DNA of 43,499 nt from Pseudooceanicola sp. HF7. GTDB taxonomy: Bacteria > Pseudomonadota > Alphaproteobacteria > Rhodobacterales > Rhodobacteraceae. Every line of letters starts with the position of its first letter. Within the stretch, counting starts at the first letter, position 1. Location of the stretch: assembly GCF_011806405.1 (NCBI RefSeq), contig NZ_JAATOW010000039.1, positions 1 to 43,499 of the forward strand, read 5' to 3'. Below the pieces are notes generated by a model that saw nothing but the letters and a program-made list of their open reading frames with translations, did not search any database and was not told the origin of the DNA. Positions 18,468-27,725 of this stretch are shown one piece after another. Made by a program: the position numbers and the translations under genes.

Positions 18468-19775
18468 TCAGACGAAGCGATTGACGTAGTTTTCAAGGAT
18501 CTCCTGACGACCCGACCTGGGCGCGGGGTTGATCCCTTCAGAAAGCACCCGCTCGGTGATGGAGGCAAGGTCGCTGTCCAGCATGGCGCTGGCTTCGGGC
18601 GTTTGCCAACCGGCATAGCGGGTGTTCAGAGCCTCTTCCAGGCCACCGTCCTCGATCATGGCGGCGGCGGCCTTCAGTCCACGGGCGCAGATGTCCATGC
18701 CGCCGACATGGGCGGCGATCAGGTCTTCGGCCTCCAGCGACTGGCGGCGCAGCTTGGCGTCGAAGTTGGTGCCGCCCTGGGTGAAACCACCGGACTTCAG
18801 CACATGGTAATAGGCCAGCGCGACTTCGGGCGTGTTGTTGGGGAACTGGTCGGTATCCCAGCCTGACTGGTAATCGTTGCGGTTCATGTCGATGGAGCCC
18901 AGCATCCCCTCGGACGCGGCCAGCGCCAGCTCGTGTTCGAAGCTGTGACCTGCCAGGATGGCGTGGCCCTGTTCGATGTTCAGCTTCACCTCGTTCTCCA
19001 GCCCGTACTTGCGCAGGAAGCCGATGCAGGTGGCCACGTCGAAGTCATACTGGTGCTTTGAGGGTTCCTGGGGCTTCGGTTCCACCAGGATCTGGCCCTT
19101 GAAGCCGATCTTGTGCTTGTAGTCCACGACCATGTTGAGGAAGCGGCCCATGTGGTCCAGTTCCTGCGTGAGGTCCGTGTTCAGCAGGGTCTCATAGCCT
19201 TCGCGGCCGCCCCAGAGCACGTAGTTCGCACCGCCCATCTTATGGGTCGCATCCATGCAGGATTTCACCGTGGCGGCGGCAAAGGCAAAGACATCGGGAT
19301 CCGGGTTGGTCGAAGCACCTGACATCCAGCGGCGGTGGCTGAACATGTTGGCGGTGCCCCAAAGCAGCTTGGTCTTTGAGCCTTCCATCTTCTCGCCGAG
19401 GTAGTCGGTGATTTCCTCAAGCGTGGAGAGGTTGCCGGCAAAGCTGCCCTGGTCGGGGCGCACGTCCGCGTCGTGCCAGCAGAAGAAGGGGGCGTCCAGG
19501 ATGTCGAACATCTCGAAGGCCACGTCGGCCTTTTGCTTGGCGCGGCCCATGTCGTCCTGCGGATACCAGGGGCGTTCGAAGGTGGCTCCGCCGAAGGGGT
19601 CGCCGCCTTCCCAGGCGAAGCTGTGCCAGTAGGCGACGGCAAAGCGCAGGTGATCTTCCATGCGCTTGCCCATGACGACCTCGTTGGGGTTGTAGTGGCG
19701 GAAGGCCAGCGGATTGGTGCTGTCCGGCCCCTCGTAGGTGACCTTGGAAATGCCGTCGAAGAATCCTGTGCTCAC
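18468..19775 (-). CDS. xylA: Xylose isomerase
   Basis: A 435-residue TIM-barrel enzyme converting D-xylose to D-xylulose. Typical regions are [18 protein letters not shown] near residue 47, [10 protein letters not shown] near 98, the metal-binding [16 protein letters not shown] near 231 and [20 protein letters not shown] near 290. Length is standard for the class II enzymes. The start is a GTG at 19775 with AAGGA about 10 bases upstream. An 80-base gap with a strong GC hairpin separates it from xylG. Confidence 0.97.
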   Translation of the reverse strand: MSTGFFDGISKVTYEGPDSTNPLAFRHYNPNEVVMGKRMEDHLRFAVAYWHSFAWEGGDPFGGATFERPWYPQDDMGRAKQKADVAFEMFDILDAPFFCWHDADVRPDQGSFAGNLSTLEEITDYLGEKMEGSKTKLLWGTANMFSHRRWMSGASTNPDPDVFAFAAATVKSCMDATHKMGGANYVLWGGREGYETLLNTDLTQELDHMGRFLNMVVDYKHKIGFKGQILVEPKPQEPSKHQYDFDVATCIGFLRKYGLENEVKLNIEQGHAILAGHSFEHELALAASEGMLGSIDMNRNDYQSGWDTDQFPNNTPEVALAYYHVLKSGGFTQGGTNFDAKLRRQSLEAEDLIAAHVGGMDICARGLKAAAAMIEDGGLEEALNTRYAGWQTPEASAMLDSDLASITERVLSEGINPAPRSGRQEILENYVNRFV

Positions 19776-19802
19776 TGTCTTGGTCCTTGGCAGAGTGGGA
19801 GG

Positions 19803-19828
19803 AGCGCCCCGACCGGGGCCGGGGCGCT
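19803..19828 (-). other. Intercistronic hairpin xylG/xylA
   Basis: A perfect 9-bp stem AGCGCCCCG/CGGGGCGCT with an 8-base loop lies between xylG and xylA. There is no T run on the minus strand, so it more likely acts as an RNA processing or 3'-protection element separating the transport and catabolic cistrons than as a full terminator. Confidence 0.55.
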
Positions 19829-19855
19829 TGGGAGAAATTGAAAAAGGTGGTCCGG

Positions 19856-20622
<767 letters not shown>

Positions 20623-20623
<1 letters not shown>

Positions 20624-21915
20624 TACACGTCTCCGGTTCGTTTGCGGTAGATGATATCGACCAGCACCGCCAGCACGAGGACACCGCCGACGACGATGTT
20701 CTGGAAGGGTGCGTCGACGCCGACCATCGCCATGCCCGATTGCAGCGACTGCATGATCAGCGCGCCCAGGATGGCGCCGTAGATCGTGCCGATGCCACCC
20801 GCCAGCGCAGTGCCACCGATGACGGCCGCCGCGATCACGCGCAGTTCGTCCAGGGTGCCGATGTCATTAGAGTGGAACGACAGGCGGGCCGAGGCGACCA
20901 TGCCGGCCAGCGCGCAGAGCAGGCCCATGATGGCAAAGACCTTGACCGTCAGAAGCCGGGTGTTGATGCCGGAAAGCTCTGCCGCGTCGGGGTTGCCGCC
21001 GGTGGCGAAGATGTAGCGCCCCAGGCGGGTGCGGCGGGCCACGACGGTCATGACGACGGCGATGGCGATCAGGATCAGCACGGAGATCGGGATGCCGTAG
21101 CCCTGGGTGAAGCCTTCGGGCATGACCTCTCCGCGGGCCTCGAATTCGCGGGCCAGGACGCGGGTGGGGACCGAATAGGCGTTCAGCGTGGCGACGAACC
21201 CAAGGATCAGCACGGCGGACAGGCCCATCAGCGTGGCCTCTGCCCAGACGGGCTTGACCGGGAATTCATGCGCGATACGGGCGCGGCGGGCCTGAAGGAT
21301 GCCGTAGCAGGCCGCGGCAACCGCGATCACGCCCAGGATCCAGCTTGCGGTGGTGCCCAGCGTGCCGCCGATGCCGCCAAGCTTCTGGAAGGTGTCATCG
21401 AGCGGGCCGATGGTCTGACCGCTGGTCAGGTACCAGGCCACGTTGCGCCAGACGAGGAAACCGCCAAGGGTCACGATGAAGGCCGGGATCGCCAGGTAGC
21501 CGACCAGCCAGCCGTGGAACGCCCCGATCAGACCCCCTGCCAGCAGGCCGACCAGGATGGCCACGGGGGCCATCAGCGGGCTGCCGTAATCGATCCCGAT
21601 CCCGGGAAGGATCTGTGTCTGCATGATCGCCATGATGGCCGAGCAGGTCGCCAGAAGGGCACCAACGCTCAGGTCGATGTGCCGCGTCACGATGACGAAG
21701 ACCATGCCGGTGGCCATGATCGCCACGCTGACCGTCTGGATCGTCAGGTTGAAGATGTTGCGTGGTGTGAGAAACCGACCATCTGTCAGGACGTTGAACA
21801 CGATGCAGACCAGAACGAATGCGCCCACCATGCCCAGCAGGCGGGTATCGAATTCGAGTGTCTTGAAGATGTTCTTCCGTCCTTGCGACGTGCCGGAGGC
21901 GCTGGCGTCTGCCAT
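20623..21915 (-). CDS. xylH: Xylose ABC transporter permease
   Basis: A 430-residue inner-membrane permease of the carbohydrate CUT2 group. Many hydrophobic segments are visible, with the family features [14 protein letters not shown] near residue 85, [15 protein letters not shown] near 150, and [14 protein letters not shown] and [22 protein letters not shown] in the C-terminal half. The frame stays open upstream, but the ATG at 21915 follows GAGGT at a good distance and gives the usual N terminus. It sits between xylF and xylG in the importer operon. Confidence 0.95.
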
Positions 21916-21949
21916 TGTGACCTCGGTTCTGAATGTTAGGGCTGTGACC

Positions 21950-21983
21950 CCCGCCGAAGCGGGCGGAGGCCACATCGGGTGTG
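21950..21983 (-). other. Hairpin pair between xylF and xylH
   Basis: On the minus strand, right after the xylF stop, CCACA/TGTGG (21970-21983 region) is followed by CCCGC-TTCG-GCGGG (21950-21963), a stem closed by a UUCG tetraloop. No T run follows. Such stable hairpins after a binding-protein gene commonly protect its 3' end, giving more binding protein than permease; that role is inferred. Confidence 0.5.
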
Positions 21984-21990
21984 GACAGGA

Positions 21991-23004
21991 TCAGTTACAG
22001 GGGGCGGGGCCTTCGGTGACGCCCTGGCACAGCGCATCCTTTTCGATCCAGCCGGCGTCGACGACAACGGTCAGGTTCTCGGCGGTCACGGGAACCGGCT
22101 CAAGGAACTTGGCCGTCAGCGTGGTGCCCGCGGGCGAGGTCCATTCCTGGGCGCCTTCGATGTCACCGGGGGCGGTGCCGCTGGCCAGGGAGATGGCGAT
22201 CTCGCCCGCTGCCTTGCCGAGCGCGCGGGCGTCCTTCCAGACGGAGACGGTCTGGGTGCCGCGTGCCACGCGGTTCAGGGCGGCATGGTCACCGTCCTGG
22301 CCAGAGACCGGCAGCCCCTCGAGGCCCTGGGCGGTCAGCGCGGCCACGACACCACCGGCGGTGCCGTCGTTGGAGGCCACGACCGCATCGACATTGTTGT
22401 CGTTGGCGGTCAGGATCTGCTCCATGTTGCGCTGTGCGTTGGCCGGCAGCCAGCCGTCGGTGTAGGCTTCGTCGACAATGGTGATGTCACCGGAGTCGAT
22501 GGCGGCCTGCAGCACTTCCTGCTGACCACCGCGCAGGAAGTCCGCGTTGGGATCGGTGGGCGAGCCCTTGATCATCACGTAGTTGCCGGTCGGCTGGGCC
22601 TCGAACACGGCGCGCGCCTGCATGCGGCCGACTTCCACGTTGTCGAAGGTCAGGTAGAAGGCACGGTCATCTTCGATCAGGCGGTCATAGGCGATGACCG
22701 GGATGCCTTCGTTGGCAGCGGCGTTCACGGCGGGGATGATCGCCTGGGGGTCCTGCGCCAAGATCACCAGAACATCGGCGCCCTGTGCGACAAGGCTTTC
22801 CACGTCCGACAGCTGCTTGGACGAGGACGACTGCGCGTCAGCCGAGATGTACTCTCCGCCGGCGGCTTCGATGGCGGCCACGATGGCGGCCTCGTCCGTC
22901 TTCCAGCGTTCTTCCTGGAAATTCGACCAGCTCACGCCGACGGTTTGCGCGAATGCACCGGTGCCAAGCACCATGGCGATCGCCGTTGTTGCGATAAGTT
23001 TCAT
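21991..23004 (-). CDS. xylF: D-xylose ABC transporter substrate-binding protein
   Basis: A 337-residue periplasmic sugar-binding protein of the XylF/ribose-binding family. A signal peptide ends near residue 19 (GAFA). Family segments are [27 protein letters not shown] and [10 protein letters not shown] in the N-terminal lobe, and [15 protein letters not shown] and [13 protein letters not shown] in the C-terminal lobe. The frame extends upstream to 23106, but the ATG at 23004 follows GGGAGGA and begins the signal peptide. It is the first gene of the minus-strand xyl operon, facing xylR. Confidence 0.96.
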   Translation of the reverse strand: MKLIATTAIAMVLGTGAFAQTVGVSWSNFQEERWKTDEAAIVAAIEAAGGEYISADAQSSSSKQLSDVESLVAQGADVLVILAQDPQAIIPAVNAAANEGIPVIAYDRLIEDDRAFYLTFDNVEVGRMQARAVFEAQPTGNYVMIKGSPTDPNADFLRGGQQEVLQAAIDSGDITIVDEAYTDGWLPANAQRNMEQILTANDNNVDAVVASNDGTAGGVVAALTAQGLEGLPVSGQDGDHAALNRVARGTQTVSVWKDARALGKAAGEIAISLASGTAPGDIEGAQEWTSPAGTTLTAKFLEPVPVTAENLTVVVDAGWIEKDALCQGVTEGPAPCN

Positions 23005-23106
23005 TGGTATCCTCCCAAATACACGACCGGTTTTTTCGATCGGCAAGCTCGTTGCCCAAGCATGATTCGAACCTCCGCGAATCTCCCTGGCATCGCTATC
23101 TTGCAC

Positions 23107-23152
23107 ATTTTTTTCAGCGAAAAAATTTAATTTATTTTATCCGCCAAAATAA
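23107..23152. promoter_or_regulatory. AT-rich inverted repeats in xylF/xylR control region
   Basis: The 187-base gap between the divergent xylF and xylR starts contains a strikingly AT-rich stretch with two inverted repeats: ATTTTTTTC/GAAAAAATT around a 3-base centre (23107-23127), and TTATTTT/AAAATAA with a 7-base spacer (23132-23152). ROK regulators bind palindromic sites in AT-rich promoters, so these are good candidates for XylR operators and overlap the probable promoters of both transcription units. No -35/-10 pair could be assigned with confidence. Confidence 0.5.
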
Positions 23153-23191
23153 CACTGGAAACGGCGGGGCGTATAATCGAAGGTTGCCCCC

Positions 23192-24409
23192 ATGATGACG
23201 GAACGCCCCCAGACCTACGACCTTGATGCCCGTGAATTGACCCGTTTGCGGGCCTTCCAATGCATTCGGGAGGCGGGTCAGATTTCACGCACCGATATTG
23301 CCAAAGCGCTAAATAGCAGTCCGGCGACGGTGACCTCGGCCTGTGGTGCGCTGCTGGAGGCGGGGTTGATCCGCGACGTGGAGGCCGAGCGCCCCGATGC
23401 CACGCAGCGGGGCCGCCCGCGCGTGATGCTGGAGGTGAACGGAGAGGCGCTTGCCGTGGCCGGGATCAAGGTCGCGCGCCATGCGATCCATGTCACGGTG
23501 GTGGATTTCAAGGGGGTGGAGCTTGGCTCTCATCTGGCGCCGCTTGCCGCCTCCTGCATGCCGGCCGAGGCGCTGGTGCTGGCGGTGCGCCGGGCGCTGG
23601 ATGATGCCTGCGCCGCGCTCGATCTTTCGGTGGATGCAGTGGCGGGCGTGGCGCTTGGCCTGCCGGGGTTCATCAACGGAGAAATCGGCTTCATGCATTG
23701 GTCGTCCTCCGTGCGGGAACGCAATGTCGATTTCATGCCCCTGTTCGCCAAGTACCTGCCATGCCCAGCTTTTCTTGAGAATGACGCCAACCTTGTCGCC
23801 AAGGCAGAGCAGTTCTTCGGGGCAGGGCGGGGGCTGCGAAATTTCCTGGTGGTGACCATTGAACATGGCGTCGGCATGGGCATTGTGCAGAACGGCCAGC
23901 TCTACCGCGGAGAGCGCGGGTGCGGGGCGGAGTTCGGGCACATGAAGGTGCAGTTCGAAGGGGCCGTCTGCCAGTGTGGGCAGCGTGGTTGCCTTGAGGC
24001 CTACGTGGGGGATTACGCGCTGATCCGCGATGCCTCTGTCGGGCGGCAGGGGGAGGCCTACAAGAGCCTGACCGACATCATGGAGGCTGCGCGGGCGGGG
24101 GACCGGCTGTCCCATGAGGTGCTGGAGCGTGCCTCCAGGATACTGGGCGTGGCCCTGGCCAGCCTGGTGAACCTGTTCGACCCGCAGCACATCGTCATCG
24201 CGCGGTTGCGGCCCCGCTTTGACGAGGTTCATTCGCAGGCGATGATGGATGCACTGCAGCGCAACACGGTGCAGGTGGATGCGCCGCTACCGGGGATCAC
24301 GGTGCGCCACCTGGATGAAACCATGTGGGCGCGTGGGGCGGCGGCCCATGGGATCGAGCGGGTCTCGATCCTCAAGATTCGGGCAAGAGGGGATCAGGAT
24401 GCTGCGTAA
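23192..24409 (+). CDS. xylR: ROK family xylose operon regulator
   Basis: A 405-residue transcription factor. A winged helix-turn-helix (about residues 18-62, ISRTDIAKALNSSPATVTSA) is fused to a ROK sugar-kinase-like domain. The kinase-like part shows GVALGLPGFINGE, FLENDANLVAKAE and the zinc site formed by His250, Cys260, Cys262 and Cys267 (CQCGQRGCLEAY). Its divergent position beside xylFGHAB makes it the likely xylose-responsive regulator. Two ATGs (23192, 23195) are possible starts. The gene's end overlaps the next gene by 11 bases. Confidence 0.92.
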   Translation: MMTERPQTYDLDARELTRLRAFQCIREAGQISRTDIAKALNSSPATVTSACGALLEAGLIRDVEAERPDATQRGRPRVMLEVNGEALAVAGIKVARHAIHVTVVDFKGVELGSHLAPLAASCMPAEALVLAVRRALDDACAALDLSVDAVAGVALGLPGFINGEIGFMHWSSSVRERNVDFMPLFAKYLPCPAFLENDANLVAKAEQFFGAGRGLRNFLVVTIEHGVGMGIVQNGQLYRGERGCGAEFGHMKVQFEGAVCQCGQRGCLEAYVGDYALIRDASVGRQGEAYKSLTDIMEAARAGDRLSHEVLERASRILGVALASLVNLFDPQHIVIARLRPRFDEVHSQAMMDALQRNTVQVDAPLPGITVRHLDETMWARGAAAHGIERVSILKIRARGDQDAA

Positions 24410-25913
24410 GCTCATGGTATTGATCGCGCTTCCGGGCCTTGCCGTGGCAGAGCCCATGGCGCCGCGTTTCGCCCCCGTCCAGATCGCGCCGCATGTCTAT
24501 GACGGGGGCTGGGAGCACTTCGTGGGCGGTGGCGTCGCGGCCTTTGATTGCGATGGGGACAGGCTGCCGGAGCTTTACGCCGCCGGGGGCAGCAACCCGG
24601 CCACGCTGTTCCGCAACCGCTCTGAAGAGGGTGTCGCGTTTGAGGCGCAAACACCTGAAATCCTTATGATAAAGGGCGTGACAGGGGCCTATCCGCTGGA
24701 CATCGACGGGGACGGAATCCTTGACCTTGCGGTGTTGCGCGTGGGGCAGGACCGGCTATTGCGCGGGCTGGGGAACTGCGCCTTCGAGGCGTTCGACCCG
24801 GCGCTCGGCTTTGCCTCCGGCGATCACTGGACCACCGCCTTTTCAGCGACCTGGGAGGCGGGGCAAAGCCTGCCGACCCTGGCCTTCGGGACCTATGTCG
24901 ACCGCTCCGATCCGGAGGGGCCGTTCGAGGCCTGCGACGATACCTTGCTTTACCGCCCCACGGGCACTTCCTATGGGCCGGCGATCCGGCTGACGCCGGG
25001 GTTCTGCGCCCTGTCGATGCTGTTTTCGGACTGGAACCGCTCTGGCCGGGCGGATCTGCGGGTGTCCAATGACCGGCATTACTATGTCCGGGGCGGCCAG
25101 GAGCAGATGTGGGCTATGGAAGAGATGCCGCGCCTCTACGGGCAGGACGAAGGCTGGCAGCCCTATTCGATCTGGGGGATGGGCATTGCGTCGCGCGATG
25201 TGACGGGGGATGGCCTGCCGGATGTCTACCTGACCTCCATGGGCGATCAGAAATTCCAGGAATTCGACGCAGAGGCCGGCGGCCCCACCTGGCGCGATGC
25301 GACCTATGCGCGGGGCACCACGGCGCACCGCCCGCACCTTGGCAGTGACGGGCGCCCTTCGACCGGGTGGCACGCGGCTTTTGGCGATGTGAACAACGAC
25401 GGGCTGGACGATATCTTCGTGGCCAAGGGCAATGTCGAACAGATGCCGGATGCGGCGATGGAGGATCCCAATTCGCTGCTCATGCAGGACAGCGAGGGGC
25501 AATTCACAGAGCAGGCGGCAGAAGCCGGGGTGGCCTCCATGGCGCGGGCGCGGGGGGCGGCGCTGGTGGATCTGGACAACGATGGCTGGCTTGACCTGGC
25601 GGTGGTGAACCGGCGTGCGGCGCTGGAAGTCTATGAGAACACCGGGGGTGAGGGGCAGTCGGTTCTGGTCGAAGTCATTGGGAATGCACCGAATTCCGGC
25701 GCGGTGGGAAGCTTTGTCGAGCTGCGCACAGAGAGCGGCGTGCAGACCCGGGAGATCATGATCGGCGGTGGCCATGCCAGCGGGCATGCCGGTTTGCAGC
25801 ACTTCGGGTTGGGCGATGCAGCGCGGGCCGAGCTGCGGGTGATCTGGCCGGACGGGGAAACCTCTGACTGGCAGGAGGTGGAGGCCGGGGAGATCGTGTC
25901 GGTTTCTCGGTAA
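24399..25913 (+). CDS. Exported FG-GAP/ASPIC (CRTAC1-type) repeat protein
   Basis: A 504-residue secreted or periplasmic protein. A short signal peptide (MLRKLMVLIALPGLAVA) precedes a likely beta-propeller built from FG-GAP/VCBS repeats, each carrying a calcium-binding-like DxDGDG loop: DIDGDGILDLAV, DVTGDGLPDVYL, DVNNDGLDDIFV and DLDNDGWLDLAV. The C terminus is an ASPIC/UnbV domain (VGSFVELRT, then GLQHFGLGDA and VIWPDGETS). The function of CRTAC1-like proteins in bacteria is poorly known. The ATG at 24399 lies inside the xylR end with AGAGGGGATCAGG before it, so translation is probably coupled to xylR, an unexpected partner. Confidence 0.9.
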   Translation: MLRKLMVLIALPGLAVAEPMAPRFAPVQIAPHVYDGGWEHFVGGGVAAFDCDGDRLPELYAAGGSNPATLFRNRSEEGVAFEAQTPEILMIKGVTGAYPLDIDGDGILDLAVLRVGQDRLLRGLGNCAFEAFDPALGFASGDHWTTAFSATWEAGQSLPTLAFGTYVDRSDPEGPFEACDDTLLYRPTGTSYGPAIRLTPGFCALSMLFSDWNRSGRADLRVSNDRHYYVRGGQEQMWAMEEMPRLYGQDEGWQPYSIWGMGIASRDVTGDGLPDVYLTSMGDQKFQEFDAEAGGPTWRDATYARGTTAHRPHLGSDGRPSTGWHAAFGDVNNDGLDDIFVAKGNVEQMPDAAMEDPNSLLMQDSEGQFTEQAAEAGVASMARARGAALVDLDNDGWLDLAVVNRRAALEVYENTGGEGQSVLVEVIGNAPNSGAVGSFVELRTESGVQTREIMIGGGHASGHAGLQHFGLGDAARAELRVIWPDGETSDWQEVEAGEIVSVSR

Positions 25914-26310
25914 CGGGTTCCGTTTCTCGCGCGAATCAAAGAAATTATAATTAATTCAATGACTTAATGTCATTTTGGCGCGCAGAGACCGAATCCTGCC
26001 TGCGAACCCATGCGCTGGGGGCTGCGCTGGGGCGGTGGGTGCCTGGCCGTGAGAGTCTTTTACCACGAGGGCTGTTGCGCAATCGTGACCGGCCCGTTCA
26101 TGACGCGCGGCCCGCGAATTCTCGGTCAAAGGATCGGCGTGGAGGGGGGATTGCCTGGACGGGTGTCTGCGCCCTAGCGGGGTGTGGCTTTGGAGCCAAT
26201 CACGGCCCTGCAAAGGCAGGACGTTCGGCGGGCGTGCAAGCGGAGACAACGCAGCGCGCCACCGGCGGCGCAAACCACCAACCCGTTGAAACCTAAATGA
26301 AAAGGGGGGA
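25914..26310. other. 397-base stretch without a supported gene
   Basis: An AT-rich start (25930-25975) includes a small stem-loop AATGAC/GTCATT (25958-25963 with 25969-25974) that could weakly terminate the CRTAC1-type gene. The remainder is GC-rich and has open frames on both strands, but none shows a family motif, a good start or a ribosome-binding site. The right end is the 3' flank of tRNA-Tyr. Nothing else was recognised. Confidence 0.5.
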
Positions 26311-26394
26311 TGGTGGGCGACCCTGGAATCGAACCAGGCATGGGTCTCCCCGGCGGAGTTACAGTCCGCTGCCGCACCTTGCAGCTCGTCGCCC
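26311..26394 (-). tRNA. tRNA-Tyr (GTA anticodon)
   Basis: Reading the minus strand, the 84-base gene folds as a cloverleaf: 7-bp acceptor stem GGGCGAC/GTCGCCC, D stem GCTGC/GCAGC, anticodon stem GCGGA/TCCGC with loop CTGTAAC (anticodon GTA), a long variable arm with GGG/CCC typical of bacterial tRNA-Tyr, and T stem CCTGG/CCAGG around TTCGATT. The discriminator is A and CCA is encoded. It is transcribed away from the rlmB-type gene. Confidence 0.97.
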
Positions 26395-26433
26395 TGATCG
26401 TCCGGAGCGTTGCTCCCGTCGACCGTGGGGGGG

Positions 26434-26462
26434 TGATTACCGGGGTGCCGGGGGGGCGTCAA
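26434..26462 (-). promoter_or_regulatory. Probable tRNA-Tyr promoter
   Basis: On the minus strand TTGACG (26457-26462) and TAATCA (26434-26439) are 17 bases apart. The -35 is close to consensus and the -10 is weak. The predicted start would give a leader of about 30 bases before the tRNA. Confidence 0.45.
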
Positions 26463-26535
26463 CAGGAAATTCGCACTTCCTGAGCTTGCGAGACCATGAC
26501 GTAGCGCGTAGGAGGCGGGATGTCCCGAAATCGGG

Positions 26536-26541
26536 TATAAT
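26536..26541 (+). promoter_or_regulatory. Possible -10 element of the rlmB-type gene
   Basis: A perfect TATAAT lies 8 bases ahead of an 11-bp tandem repeat. No convincing -35 hexamer is found at the proper distance, so this is tentative. If used, the repeat would be transcribed as part of the leader. Confidence 0.3.
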
Positions 26542-26543
26542 TC

Positions 26544-26598
26544 ACGTCGGTGCCGCGTCTGTAATGCGTCGGTATCACGTCGGTATTACGTCGGTGCG
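26544..26598 (+). repeat. Five-copy 11-bp tandem repeat
   Basis: The 8-base core ACGTCGGT recurs exactly every 11 bases, beginning at 26544, 26555 (GCGTCTGT), 26566 (GCGTCGGT), 26577 and 26588, each followed by a 3-base variable tail. The regular helical-turn spacing suggests stacked protein sites or a repeated RNA element in the leader of the following gene. It is not a CRISPR array. Confidence 0.8.
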
Positions 26599-26626
26599 CA
26601 GCGCGCAGGTGCTTAACGGAGTGTTC

Positions 26627-27403
26627 ATGAAGAAGCCGAAGTGGGTGATCGAGAAAGAGCAGGCCAAACGCGCCAGCGCGGCGGAGACCGTCTGGCTTTT
26701 CGGCCTTCACGCGGTGCGCGATGCGCTGGAGAATCCGGCGCGGGAAAAACTGCGCCTGATCGTGACGCGCAACGCCCATGACAAGCTGGCCGAGTCGATC
26801 GCCGCCGCCGGCATCGAGCCCGAGATGAGCGACCCGCGCAAGTTCGCCGCGCCGCTGGATCCGCAATCGGTGCACCAGGGTGCCGCGCTTGAGGTCAAGC
26901 CGCTGGACTGGGGCAGCCTGGCAGAGCGCTGCCTGGGCGATGGCACACGCCCGCCGCGCGCGCTGCTGCTGGACCGGGTGACAGATCCCCATAACGTCGG
27001 CGCGATCCTGCGCTCTGCCGAGGTCTTCGGCGCCTCTGCGGTCATCGCGCCGCGTCACCATTCGGCGCCCGAAACCGGCGCGCTGGCCAAGACCGCCAGC
27101 GGGGCGCTGGAACGCCAGCCTTACCTGCGGGTGCGCAACCTGGCCGATGCCATCGCCGAGCTGCAGAAGATGGGCTACATGGTGCTGGGCCTGGCCGGAG
27201 AGGCCGAGCAGACCATCGAAGAGGTCGTGGCCCCGATCCGGGATCGCCCGATTGCCCTGGTGCTGGGCGCGGAAGGGCCGGGCCTGCGTCAGAAGACGCG
27301 CGAATCCTGCGATGCGCTGGTGCGGATCGAATTCGCCGGGGCCTTCGGATCGCTGAACGTTTCGAATGCCTCAGCGATTGCGCTTTATGCAACCGTGCGT
27401 TGA
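26627..27403 (+). CDS. rlmB: SpoU/TrmH family RNA 2'-O-methyltransferase (RlmB-type)
   Basis: A 258-residue SPOUT-class methyltransferase. The N-terminal substrate-binding domain starts at VWLFGLHAVRDALENP (about residue 25). The knotted catalytic domain shows the three SpoU motifs: LLDRVTDPHNVGAILRSAEVFG (about residues 115-135), ALVLGAEGPGLR and LNVSNASAIALYA near the C terminus. RlmB methylates 23S rRNA at G2251 in E. coli; another rRNA or tRNA target is possible. The frame is open from further upstream, but the ATG at 26627 follows CGGAG and gives the normal length. Confidence 0.92.
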   Translation: MKKPKWVIEKEQAKRASAAETVWLFGLHAVRDALENPAREKLRLIVTRNAHDKLAESIAAAGIEPEMSDPRKFAAPLDPQSVHQGAALEVKPLDWGSLAERCLGDGTRPPRALLLDRVTDPHNVGAILRSAEVFGASAVIAPRHHSAPETGALAKTASGALERQPYLRVRNLADAIAELQKMGYMVLGLAGEAEQTIEEVVAPIRDRPIALVLGAEGPGLRQKTRESCDALVRIEFAGAFGSLNVSNASAIALYATVR

Positions 27404-27499
27404 GCTCGGCGAGAGCTCTTCCTGAACGTACATTTCTTTTAAGAACTCGTTCACAATCTTATTACAGCCTATTCACATCCGATGGGCCTAGACTACCTA

Positions 27500-27591
27500 T
27501 CGTTTAGAAGCGCCGGCACGGAACGCCGGTGTTTCCTTTCACTGTCCCTCGTTCCGCACTGGCGCCCAAGACAGCTTGGGCGCCTTTTTTT
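27500..27591 (+). ncRNA. Candidate small regulatory RNA
   Basis: About 92 bases between an AT-rich presumed promoter (possible -10 TAGACT at 27489-27494, no clear -35) and a perfect terminator. The first stem is CGCCGGC/GCCGGTG (27511-27517 with 27525-27531, one G-U pair) with a 7-base loop. Bases 27519-27525 (CGGAACG, mostly loop) are exactly complementary to the single-stranded CGTTCCG at 27550-27556, allowing a pseudoknot or an alternative fold. The pyrimidine-rich linker (27532-27549) could contact mRNA leaders. No known RNA family was recognised; a leader or read-through product of rlmB is the alternative. Confidence 0.55.
27561..27591 (+). terminator. Strong intrinsic terminator of the small RNA candidate
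   Basis: A perfect 10-bp stem GGCGCCCAAG/CTTGGGCGCC with a 4-base loop is followed by seven T (27585-27591). It lies about 160 bases after the rlmB-type stop, too far to be the simple end of that gene, and only supports plus-strand termination. Confidence 0.92.
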
Positions 27592-27725
27592 ATCCGCGAT
27601 GGGGTGGTTTCAATTCCGGTGATTTAAGTCCGCGGCCTGTTTTGAGCAGGTTTTGATTGCGGGTCTGCATCGGGGCGGGGGCGCCTTTGCAGGGATTTGG
27701 GATTGCCTGCGCCTGTTAATGGCAC

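Larger units (their letters stand above)
27404..27725 (+). other. 322-base intergenic region holding a small RNA candidate
   Basis: After the rlmB-type gene there is a short GAGCTC/GAGCTC stem (27407-27424), then a markedly AT-rich stretch (about 27428-27510), a structured segment ending in a very strong terminator (27561-27591), and 134 bases without recognised features before the CoA-binding protein gene. No open frame with family motifs is present. Confidence 0.6.

Noticed and set aside
20740-21939. 399-codon plus-strand open frame opposite xylH
   Set aside because: The product is rich in Asp, Gln, His and Arg, as expected for the antisense of a membrane protein, and no start signal is visible.
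25956-26462. 168-codon minus-strand open frame across the tRNA-Tyr gene
   Set aside because: It reads through the complete tRNA gene and its probable promoter and has no protein family motif.
26544-26598. CRISPR array
   Set aside because: The repeat unit is only 11 bases with 3-base variable parts; CRISPR repeats are about 24-40 bases with spacers of similar length, and no cas gene is present.
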